From Desulfotomaculum copahuensis (lineage in GTDB: Bacteria; Bacillota; Desulfotomaculia; Desulfotomaculales; Desulfovirgulaceae), in contig NZ_LYVF01000137.1 in the NCBI RefSeq assembly GCF_001655685.1, forward strand, positions 62,001-126,000: 64,000 nt of DNA, read 5' to 3'. Shown here piece by piece: positions 18,986 to 25,959 of this stretch (the stretch's first letter is position 1; each line of letters starts with the position of its first letter). Below the pieces are notes generated by a model. The model saw only the letters and a list, made by a program, of their open reading frames with translations, was not told the DNA's origin and searched no databases. The position numbers and the translations under genes are program-made.

Positions 18986-19477
18986 CTATTCACGCCCGCA
19001 TTCGCCGCCCCGGCCGGTCAGGATCTCCAGGCCGTGCGGCAGCGCCGGCAGGATTACTTCCAGACACTCCCGTACCGCTTTCGGACTGCCCGGCAGGTTG
19101 ATGATCAGCGTCCGGTGGCGCACCCCGGCCACCGCCCGGGTGAGCATGGCACGGGCGGTTTTTTTCATGCTTGCCGCACGCATCACTTCCGGTATGCCCG
19201 GCACTTCCCGCAGGATTACCGCCCGGGTGGCCTCGGGAGTGTTATCCCGGGGGCCTAAGCCCGTACCCCCGGTGGTCAGGATCAGATCCAGCTTATCTAT
19301 ATCGCTCATTTCCACCAGGTTTTCCTTGATTACCTCCGGGTCGTCAGGCACAATGCGGTAGGACAGCACCACGCCGTCCATACCGGCCAGCATTTCCCGG
19401 ATCACCGCCGCGCTTTTATCCTCCCGCTCACCCCGGGCACCCTTGTCGCTGGCCGTCAATATACCTGTCCGCCACAT
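18986..19477 (-). CDS. mogA: Molybdopterin adenylyltransferase MogA/MoaB family
   Basis: A 163-residue protein with GILTASDKGARGEREDKS at the N-terminus, LILTTGGTGLGPRDNTPEAT in the centre and INLPGSPKAVRECLEVILPALPH at the end, all diagnostic of the MogA/MoaB fold. It adenylylates molybdopterin before metal insertion. The start is ATG 19477, behind GGAAGGTGG. It is divergently oriented with fdhD, which matures molybdo-formate dehydrogenase, and complements the moaA-moaC-mobB operon at 60.2-63.2 kb. Confidence 0.93.
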   Translation of the reverse strand: MWRTGILTASDKGARGEREDKSAAVIREMLAGMDGVVLSYRIVPDDPEVIKENLVEMSDIDKLDLILTTGGTGLGPRDNTPEATRAVILREVPGIPEVMRAASMKKTARAMLTRAVAGVRHRTLIINLPGSPKAVRECLEVILPALPHGLEILTGRGGECGRE

Positions 19478-19782
19478 TTTCTCCACCTTCCTTTTTGATG
19501 ACAATTTTCACCGGTGGTAATTGCGGGCCAAGTGCGGATGAGAATATCATACATCCGGGATTGCCCCCAAAAAAGACCGGTCCCTTGGCTGATAATCACC
19601 GCCGCACTCTGATCCGGCGGATCACTTCACTGCAAGGTAAAATTTTTATCCGTACCGCCTGCTTGCATCCGCCCGGCCGGACGGATAAAATAAAGCTATG
19701 TTTATTCATACCAGGTGTGTCCGTGCCGGTCCGGCGGCTTTTGAAAACGGTCAATCCGGGTACGGTCAGCCAGGAGGTCATT
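19478..19782. other. Intergenic region between mogA and fdhD
   Basis: A 305-base divergent interval. The fdhD frame is open upstream but has no recognised domain there, and an AGGAGG ribosome binding site marks the ATG at 19783. I see no clear riboswitch or other regulatory element in it. Confidence 0.4.
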
Positions 19783-20577
19783 ATGCCCGGAATCACCACC
19801 ACCCTGCCGGTCGAGAAATTTAAAGACGGCCGGGTAATAACGGCCACGGACGAGGTGGTGCGGGAAGTGCCCGTAACCATCTTCTTGAATGACGAGGAAC
19901 TGGTCACTCTGGTCTGTTCGCCGGATCAGTTGGAAGAACTGGCAGTGGGTTTTTTATGCGCCGAAAACATTCTCCACCGGCGTGAAGACCTGAAAGGAAT
20001 CACCGTAAACCGCGAAGACGGCTTGATCTGGGTGGAAACCGCCGGCCCGTCGCCCCAGCGGCAAACCTTCATGAAGCGCTACCTGACCACCTGCTGCGGC
20101 CGGGGACGTTCCTCCTTTTATTTTGTAAATGATGCCCGGAGCATCCCCCCGGTAAACAGCAAACTGCAAATCGAAGCCGTCCGGTTGCTTGACCTGGAAC
20201 GTCAACTGGAAGCATCCGCGGCCACCTTCGGTGCCACCGGCGGCACACACGGGGCGGCACTGTGTTCATCGGCGGGAATTCTGCTTTTTTACGAAGACAT
20301 CGGCCGGCACAACGCCGTGGACAAGATATTCGGCCGCTGCTTTTTGGACGGACTCGCACTGAACGATAAAATCCTTGCCTTCAGCGGCCGCATCTCTTCG
20401 GAAATATTGATCAAGGTGGCCCGCATGGGCATACCGGTCCTCGTTTCCCGCGGGGCGCCCACCGATCTGGCCCTGGCCATGGCCGCGGAAACAGGCATCA
20501 CCGTGGCCGGTTTCGCCCGGGGGGACCGGATGAACGTGTATACCGGCGCACAGCGCATTATTTTTGGCGGGCAATGA
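19783..20577 (+). CDS. fdhD: Formate dehydrogenase accessory sulfurtransferase FdhD
   Basis: A 264-residue FdhD. It contains EVPVTIFLNDEELVTLVCSPDQLEELAVGFL, then FYEDIGRHNAVDKIFGRC and the end segment RGAPTDLALAMAAETGITVAGFARGDRMNVYTG (quoted in part), all family hallmarks. FdhD transfers sulfur from a cysteine desulfurase to the molybdenum cofactor so that formate dehydrogenase becomes active. The catalytic Cys motif of E. coli (CxxC) appears here as TTCCGRGR, with adjacent Cys. The start ATG 19783 is 6 bases after AGGAGG. The formate dehydrogenase itself is not in the window. Confidence 0.93.
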   Translation: MPGITTTLPVEKFKDGRVITATDEVVREVPVTIFLNDEELVTLVCSPDQLEELAVGFLCAENILHRREDLKGITVNREDGLIWVETAGPSPQRQTFMKRYLTTCCGRGRSSFYFVNDARSIPPVNSKLQIEAVRLLDLERQLEASAATFGATGGTHGAALCSSAGILLFYEDIGRHNAVDKIFGRCFLDGLALNDKILAFSGRISSEILIKVARMGIPVLVSRGAPTDLALAMAAETGITVAGFARGDRMNVYTGAQRIIFGGQ

Positions 20578-20604
20578 TTACCGGCGCACCGCCAATCATT
20601 GCCC
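20569..20604. terminator. Hairpin at the convergent end of fdhD
   Basis: GGGCAATGATT (20569-20579) pairs perfectly with 20594-20604. There is no T-tract on either side, so termination is uncertain, but the position between the converging genes fits a shared 3' hairpin. Confidence 0.4.
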
Positions 20605-20610
20605 TACCAA

Positions 20611-20805
20611 TCAAAAGCAACCCAGTTCACAGGCCTGGACTTTCACCCCCAGGGCATCACAGGCCGCACCCACTTCCCTGACCGGTACGGCCAGTTCCGC
20701 CGCCAGACGTTGCGCCGCCGTGCAGGTGAGCCGTCCATCCCGGACTTCCCTGCGCACGGCATCTAAAACTGCTTGTGATACCGCGATTTTTTCCTTCTCC
20801 TTCAT
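20611..20805 (-). CDS. Small conserved-looking protein ending in CELGCF
   Basis: A 64-residue cytoplasmic protein with no membrane segment. It looks like a small helix-turn-helix-type helical domain (QAVLDAVRREV, TCTAAQRLAAELAVPVREVGAACDALG) ending with two Cys in CELGCF. The start is ATG 20805 after GGGGGTG; the frame is open upstream but without domain sense. I have an impression of similar proteins near molybdo-enzyme genes in related clostridia, but this is not verified. The role could be a regulator or redox-sensing or metal-binding small protein. It converges with fdhD and lies downstream of the ferredoxin gene. Confidence 0.6.
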   Translation of the reverse strand: MKEKEKIAVSQAVLDAVRREVRDGRLTCTAAQRLAAELAVPVREVGAACDALGVKVQACELGCF

Positions 20806-20872
20806 GAACACACCCCCGTAAGCAAATATTAAAAACGCGATTCGCGCTCCGTTCGCTTGCCCCGCATTAATG

Positions 20873-20908
20873 AAAAATAAGCCGGACCATGAACAGGCCT
20901 GGCTTATT
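20873..20908 (-). terminator. Terminator after the ferredoxin gene
   Basis: On the minus strand AATAAGCC...GGCTTATT forms an 8-bp stem (inner bases 20876-20883 with 20901-20908) followed by five T. It lies about 30 bases past the ferredoxin stop. Confidence 0.75.
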
Positions 20909-20936
20909 ATGTCTCCCGGAATCGACTGCGATATCC

Positions 20937-21230
20937 TTACGCCGGTACGATGGAGCCGGTTTTGCACTTGGCCAGGCACTCGCCGCAGCGGACGCATTTT
21001 TCCTGGTCGATGGCATGCGGCTCCTTTTTATTGCCGGAAATGGCGCCCGTTTCACAAACCTTGGTGCACATCTGGCAGCCTTTGCAGGTGGACTGGTCCA
21101 CTTTCAGAGCCGGTATTTCAATGCCGGCCGCGGCGGCGGCGTCTTTAACCTTGCCTCCCGGCGGAACGACAAATTCGACCCCGTTTAAAGTGATTTTAAC
21201 TTCCTTTTGCGGCTTTTTATCCACTGCCAT
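20937..21230 (-). CDS. 2[4Fe-4S] ferredoxin with N-terminal extension
   Basis: A 97-residue protein. Two classic cluster motifs, CKGCQMCTKVC (residues about 49-59) and CVRCGECLAKC, hold two [4Fe-4S] clusters. Residues 11-40 form an additional segment (ITLNGVEFVVPPGGKVKDAA) that looks like the beta-grasp start of NuoG/[2Fe-2S] proteins but lacks cluster Cys. The start is ATG 21230 after GGGGAG. It carries electrons for anaerobic oxidoreductases; the partner is not visible. A terminator lies just downstream. Confidence 0.85.
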   Translation of the reverse strand: MAVDKKPQKEVKITLNGVEFVVPPGGKVKDAAAAAGIEIPALKVDQSTCKGCQMCTKVCETGAISGNKKEPHAIDQEKCVRCGECLAKCKTGSIVPA

Positions 21231-21401
21231 GTTAACTCCCCACTCCCTTATCTGATGTGATAACGGGAGTATTCGACAGATGAAACAATTATCCCTGCTG
21301 TAAGCTGCAAAATACAGGCGTGTTTTTTAAAGCAAACCCGGAAACGGAAAACAGCGCCGGTTCCGGCATACTGTTTCCCGTCATTCCCGCCGGCCGCTTG
21401 T

Positions 21402-23048
21402 TCACTTGTTTTCCCCGTCATCCTGGCGCGCGGCCGCTGCCTCCTCGTCCCGCAAGTAACGGCGCAGCACCTTGCCCACAATGGTTTTGGGCAGGCTGTC
21501 CCGGAATTCCACCTGCCTGGGGGCCTTGTAGGCGGCCAACCGCCCGCGGCAGTACTGGATCAACTCCTCTTCGCAGGCTGTCTGTCCTTTTTTCAGCACC
21601 ACATAGGCCTTTACCGTCTCGCCCCGGTAACGGTCGGGCACTCCGGCCACCACCGCTTCCATCACCTTCGGATGCTCAAAGAGCACTTCCTCCACTTCCC
21701 GGGGGTAAATGTTGTACCCGCCGGCAATGATCATGTCCTTTTTGCGTTCAACAATATAAAAATAGCCGTCCTCGTCCATTTTGGCCACGTCACCGGTATA
21801 AACCCAGCCGTCTCTCAGTGAACACGCTGTTTCTTCGGGCATGTTCCAGTATCCCTTCATCACCTGCGGACCATTGATGCACAATTCGCCCACCTCACCG
21901 GGAGGCAGTTCCTGTTCCCCGGTTTCCAGATCAACAATTTTGCACAGCGTATCCGGCACGGGCAGACCGATACTGCCCACCTTGCGCCGTCCCTTCAAGG
22001 GGTTACAGTGTGTCACCGGGGAAGTTTCCGTCAAACCGTAACCCTCCACCAAGTAACCGCCGGTCAGTTGCTCAAACTTTTCCGCCACATCCACCGGCAG
22101 GGGGGCCGAGCCGCTGATGCAATAATTGATTGAACGCAGGTCATACCTGCCGATTTCGGGATAGTTGTTGATCGCCACGTACATGGTCGGCACGCCCGGG
22201 AAAAGGGTGGGCCTGTGTGTATTGATAGTTTCCAGCACCTGATTGATTTCAAACCGCGGCAGGATGATCTGGGTGGCGGCTATGGTCAGGGCAAAATTCA
22301 TGGCCACCGTCATGCCGTAAACGTGGAAGAAAGGCAGCACCGAAAGCACCCGCTCCTGGCCGTAGCGGCAGCCGGTAAACCAGGAAACAACCTGCAAGGC
22401 GTTGGCCACAATATTGCGGTGAGTGAGCATGGCCCCCTTGGATACGCCGGTGGTACCGCCGGTATACTGCAGCACGGCCAAATCCTCCACCGGATCGATG
22501 TCCACCGCCGGCGGCGCGGGCGGGTTTTGCTCCAGCAACTGCTCGGCCGGGAGCGCGCAGTCATCCGCCGTGCCGGCAGGCTTACCCAGGCTGAAAAGCA
22601 GGACATGTTCCAGCGGAGTAGACTCACGGATGCTTTTTATACGCGGATACAGGGCGTCGTAAGCAATGATCACCCGGCAGCCGGCGTCGTTTAAAATATG
22701 TTCGAGCTCTCTTTCCACGTACATCGGATTGACCTGCACCACCACCGCGCCGGTTTTCTGCGCCGCCAGGTAGGCTACGGCATAATGCGGACTGTTCGGA
22801 GACATCAGGGCCACCCGGTCGCCTTTCCTCACGCCCAGGCCGTGTAGCGCGGCGGCAAATTTGTGCATCATACCGACCAGCATCCGGTAGGTTATTTCCA
22901 CCCCGGCAAAAACAATCGCATTGCGCTCCGGAAAGTCCACCGCCGCCTTTTCCACCAGATCCGGCATGGTCGCCCGGGGGTATTCCAGGGCGGCAGGCAC
23001 TTCCGGTTCATAGTACCGCAACCACGGCCGTTCTTTATTCTCCGACAT
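21402..23048 (-). CDS. Long-chain acyl-CoA synthetase (FadD/LcfA type)
   Basis: A 548-residue AMP-forming ligase. It carries the P-loop-like TGGTTGVSKGAMLTH near residue 200, the GYGLTETSP adenylate motif near 350, YTGDVAKMDEDGYFYIVERKKDMI and the NIYPREVEE hinge, and the Lys-bearing SLPKTIVGKVLRR end. It activates fatty acids (or other carboxylic acids) to CoA thioesters. The start is ATG 23048 after GGAGGG. A FadR-type operator overlaps the predicted transcription start, which supports a role in fatty-acid degradation. The chain length cannot be told. It is single, not in a beta-oxidation operon. Confidence 0.92.
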   Translation of the reverse strand: MSENKERPWLRYYEPEVPAALEYPRATMPDLVEKAAVDFPERNAIVFAGVEITYRMLVGMMHKFAAALHGLGVRKGDRVALMSPNSPHYAVAYLAAQKTGAVVVQVNPMYVERELEHILNDAGCRVIIAYDALYPRIKSIRESTPLEHVLLFSLGKPAGTADDCALPAEQLLEQNPPAPPAVDIDPVEDLAVLQYTGGTTGVSKGAMLTHRNIVANALQVVSWFTGCRYGQERVLSVLPFFHVYGMTVAMNFALTIAATQIILPRFEINQVLETINTHRPTLFPGVPTMYVAINNYPEIGRYDLRSINYCISGSAPLPVDVAEKFEQLTGGYLVEGYGLTETSPVTHCNPLKGRRKVGSIGLPVPDTLCKIVDLETGEQELPPGEVGELCINGPQVMKGYWNMPEETACSLRDGWVYTGDVAKMDEDGYFYIVERKKDMIIAGGYNIYPREVEEVLFEHPKVMEAVVAGVPDRYRGETVKAYVVLKKGQTACEEELIQYCRGRLAAYKAPRQVEFRDSLPKTIVGKVLRRYLRDEEAAAARQDDGENK

Positions 23049-23070
23049 TTCAAACCACCCTCCTTCACAA

Positions 23071-23088
23071 TAAATGAGTATTCATTCA
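23071..23088. promoter_or_regulatory. FadR-type operator upstream of the acyl-CoA synthetase
   Basis: Read on the minus strand the sequence is TGAATGAATACTCATTTA. It agrees with the Bacillus FadR (TetR-family) box TGAATGAMTARTCATTCA at 16 of 18 positions. It adjoins and slightly overlaps the -10 box of the predicted promoter. A fatty-acyl-CoA-responsive repressor could bind here; no such regulator gene is in the window. Confidence 0.6.
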
Positions 23089-23116
23089 ACATGAGGTGAC
23101 GAAAAACCTGCCGCAA
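23088..23116 (-). promoter_or_regulatory. Promoter of the acyl-CoA synthetase
   Basis: On the minus strand: -35 TTGCGG (23116-23111), 17-base spacer, -10 CATGTT (23093-23088). The match is moderate; the adjacent FadR-type operator strengthens it. The remainder of 23049-23355 contains a terminator at 23316-23341 and no gene. Confidence 0.5.
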
Positions 23117-23315
23117 TCTCGAAATTTTCCCACGTTTTTTAATTTTATTATTACGCTAACCGGTTAATGTTAAAAAGCGATTTTTTTCAGGCGGCGGCAG
23201 CACCGGGGCGAACCGGAACCCGGTCCGGTCATTACATAATTGAGATGAAAAATATGCCCGGTATTGATTGGACCCGGGCGCAAACAACGGCTGTACCGGA
23301 ATCCGGCAGCCGGCA

Positions 23316-23341
23316 CAAAAAATAACCGGCCTTCAGCCGGT
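23316..23341 (-). terminator. Terminator after the rubredoxin-like gene
   Basis: ACCGGC (read on the minus strand) with a short loop and its partner GCCGGT form a stem followed by six T, just downstream of the 64-residue rubredoxin-like gene. Confidence 0.65.
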
Positions 23342-23355
23342 CATCAGTCAAACAT

Positions 23356-23550
23356 TTAGGGAATATCCTTCTCCTCTTTCTTTTTGTATAACCGCTCATC
23401 CATCGTCCCTTCGCCGGGACCGCCGCAATCAGGAATATAACAGGAAACATCGAGCCAGGTGCAGGCCTGTCCGCAGGAAGGACACTTTTCGGGCAGGGGT
23501 TCCGAAGCCTGCTCCAGAACATAGCCGCAGTTGGAACACTGGAATTTCAT
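23356..23550 (-). CDS. Rubredoxin-like zinc-ribbon protein
   Basis: A 64-residue protein. It has CSNCGYVLE near the N-terminus, CPSCG at about residues 23-26, and SCYIPDCGG at about 36-44, followed by a charged tail. The first two Cys pairs fit a rubredoxin or zinc-ribbon fold with an unusually short distance of about 14 residues, while the third Cys pair is extra. Proteins of this pattern are seen in anaerobes and are usually annotated as rubredoxin-like. The start is ATG 23550 after AGGAGGG. It may bind iron or zinc; function unknown. Confidence 0.7.
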   Translation of the reverse strand: MKFQCSNCGYVLEQASEPLPEKCPSCGQACTWLDVSCYIPDCGGPGEGTMDERLYKKKEEKDIP

Positions 23551-23715
23551 GAGTCAAACCCTCCTTTTCTAATGATTCTAGCATAGAAAGGAAAAAATGA
23601 AAAGACCCGCTAGTAATAATTAGTGTTAGCGCCAATCGACCGTGCCGTAAGACCAGCACCGGCAAAAAATTTCACGTTTTTCAACCAGAGACTGGTTTTC
23701 CTGCAAATATACGCA

Positions 23716-23745
23716 TTGGTGCCCGCTTAATGATTATGGTATATT
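23716..23745 (+). promoter_or_regulatory. Promoter upstream of the bifunctional penicillin-binding protein
   Basis: -35 TTGGTG (23716-23721), 18-base spacer, -10 TATATT (23740-23745), just upstream of the GGGGTGA ribosome binding site of the gene. Confidence 0.6.
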
Positions 23746-23763
23746 AAAAGCGGGGTGAAATAC

Positions 23764-25959
23764 ATGTCGAAGAAGCGGAAGCTAAAACCGGCCAGACTGC
23801 TCAAGTCAATTTTGTCCATTGCTTTGACCGCCTGCTTCCTGGCAGCGGCCTGGATCATATATATCAGCGCGCGCGATCTGCCCTCTGTGGACCCCGCCTC
23901 CCTGCGCCCGGTGGAACAGACCGCCATATACGACGCCAACGGCAAATTGGTTGATCAACTGGGCAACAGAAAAGTGCTCCCGGTAAAGCTGTCCCAGGTG
24001 CCGCCGGTGGTCAAGAACGCTTTTCTGGCTGCCGAGGACGTCCGTTTTTATCAAAACAACGGCATTGATCTGCGTTCGATCGGCCGGGCCGTCTGGCATG
24101 ATCTGACCACTTTGAGCCTGAGCCAGGGAGCCAGCACAATCACCCAGCAACTGGCCAAAAACGCCTTCCTGACTCCCGACCGCACCATCAAAAGAAAGGT
24201 GCAGGAAGTCATGCTGGGCTTTGAGCTGGCCCACCGTTACTCCAAGGATGAAATCCTGGAAATGTACCTGAACGAAATTTACCTGGGCAACGGTGCCTAC
24301 GGTATCGGAGCCGCCTCCAGGGCTTATTTCAACAAGGACGTGAGCCAGCTCACCCTGCCCGAAGCGGCTTTACTGGCCGGACTGCCCCAGGCGCCGTCGG
24401 CCTATTCGCCGGTAAGCCACCCGGAGGCAGCCAAACAGCGGCGGGATGAGGTGCTGAGCAAAATGCTCAGGTACAACCTGATTACCGAACAGCAATACCG
24501 GCAGGCGGCAGCAGCCAAAATCCAATTGAATCCCCCGCCGGAAACCGGAAAAATGTATCCTTATTTTGTTGACTACGTGACCAGCCGTCTGGCCCAACTG
24601 ATCGGCGAAGACGCCATTTACCGGGGCGGCTTGAAAGTGTATACCACACTGGATCCCCAGGTGCAACTGGCGGCGGAAACGGCCTTTGCCAACCCGGCCA
24701 ATTTTCCCGCCTCGGTACGCGACGCCAACGGGATACTGCAACCGGAGGGGGCGGCAGTCTTCCTGGACCCGCAGACGGGCGCCATCCGGGCCATGGTGGG
24801 CGGACGGGAACATACCGGCCGTCAGGTGCTCAACCGCGCCTACCAGACCTACCGGCAGCCCGGCTCGTCCATCAAGCCCTTCGTCGCCTACGGACCGGCC
24901 ATTGAAAACGACGGGCTGACTCCCGATTCCATCGTGGACGACAGCCCGGTGAGTTTCGGCAATTATTCACCGAAAGATGACGACGGCACTTATATGGGAC
25001 CGGTTACCCTGCGCACCGCCCTGGCCCTGTCCCGGAACGTGGTGGCGGTGAAGCTGCTGGACCAGGTGGGCATGTCCCAGGCGGTGCAATTCGCCCGGGG
25101 AGTCGGCATCACTTCGCTGGTCCCGGATAAAGAAGGGCTGAGCATGGCCCTGGGCGGACTGTATAAAGGGGTGACCACGCTGGAGATGGCCGGCGCTTAC
25201 GGGGCTGTGGCCAATGGCGGCATGTATGCCAAACCCTTTGTAATCAGTGAGGTCGACGGCCAGGACGGTTCCGTGCTTTATAAGAATAAAACTGAAATAC
25301 ACCGGGCCATGCAGCCCTATACGGCCGCCGCGCTCACCTCCATGATGGAAACCGGCGTCCTGTCGGGTACCGGCACCAACGCCCAGCTTGACGGCCGGCC
25401 GGCGGCCGGCAAAACGGGTACCGCCGAACACGGCCGTGACTTGTGGTTCGGCGGCTTTACCCCCCAGTTGGCCGGGGTGGTCTGGATCGGTTACGATCAT
25501 CCGCAGAACATGCCGCTGCAATACGGCGGCACCTACCCGGCCATGATCTGGCGCCAGATCATGCTTGACGCCCTGGCCGGAAAACCGGTGCTACATTTCC
25601 GCGACCTCTATCCCGGTATTTATCCGGAAGCGCAGGTGCCGCCGCCGGTTGCCGGCACACCGCCGCCTGATAACAGCGGGACGCAAAACAACCAGCAACA
25701 GCCGGGAAACAACCCGCCGGCCGGAACGCCGCCGGACAACAGCCAACCCCCCGGCAACAGCACACCGCCGCCCGGCAACGGACAGGGCGGCGGCAACCCG
25801 CCGGGGAACCAACCGCCTGCCGGAAACCAGCCGCCCGGTAACAACAATCCACCGGGCGGCCCGGGAGACGGCAGTCAAACAGTGACGCCGCCGGCACGGG
25901 AAAACCACCATACTCATGCCTTCAAGGGAGCCGAAAAATGGGTCAGAACAGCGCTTTAA
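23764..25959 (+). CDS. Bifunctional penicillin-binding protein (class A, PBP1A type)
   Basis: A 731-residue membrane-anchored enzyme. A signal anchor (about residues 17-36) is followed by the glycosyltransferase domain with EDVRFYQNNGIDLRSI and GASTITQQLAKN, and the transpeptidase domain with SSIKP (SxxK), SRN (SxN) and KTGTAE. It polymerises and cross-links peptidoglycan on the outer face of the membrane. In the EDxxFxxHxG motif the usual His is Asn. The last 100 residues (about 630-731) are a low-complexity Pro/Gly/Asn/Gln repeat ending in a short basic stretch. The start is ATG 23764 after GGGGTGA. It overlaps pbp2 by 22 bases. Confidence 0.95.
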   Translation: MSKKRKLKPARLLKSILSIALTACFLAAAWIIYISARDLPSVDPASLRPVEQTAIYDANGKLVDQLGNRKVLPVKLSQVPPVVKNAFLAAEDVRFYQNNGIDLRSIGRAVWHDLTTLSLSQGASTITQQLAKNAFLTPDRTIKRKVQEVMLGFELAHRYSKDEILEMYLNEIYLGNGAYGIGAASRAYFNKDVSQLTLPEAALLAGLPQAPSAYSPVSHPEAAKQRRDEVLSKMLRYNLITEQQYRQAAAAKIQLNPPPETGKMYPYFVDYVTSRLAQLIGEDAIYRGGLKVYTTLDPQVQLAAETAFANPANFPASVRDANGILQPEGAAVFLDPQTGAIRAMVGGREHTGRQVLNRAYQTYRQPGSSIKPFVAYGPAIENDGLTPDSIVDDSPVSFGNYSPKDDDGTYMGPVTLRTALALSRNVVAVKLLDQVGMSQAVQFARGVGITSLVPDKEGLSMALGGLYKGVTTLEMAGAYGAVANGGMYAKPFVISEVDGQDGSVLYKNKTEIHRAMQPYTAAALTSMMETGVLSGTGTNAQLDGRPAAGKTGTAEHGRDLWFGGFTPQLAGVVWIGYDHPQNMPLQYGGTYPAMIWRQIMLDALAGKPVLHFRDLYPGIYPEAQVPPPVAGTPPPDNSGTQNNQQQPGNNPPAGTPPDNSQPPGNSTPPPGNGQGGGNPPGNQPPAGNQPPGNNNPPGGPGDGSQTVTPPARENHHTHAFKGAEKWVRTAL

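Noticed and set aside
19495-19782. A longer N-terminus of FdhD
   Set aside because: The upstream part has no family similarity, while ATG 19783 follows AGGAGG at proper distance.
25630-25900. Repeats in the 3' end of the PBP1 gene as a possible DNA repeat element
   Set aside because: They are in frame and encode the Pro/Gly/Asn tail of the protein, a common low-complexity linker.
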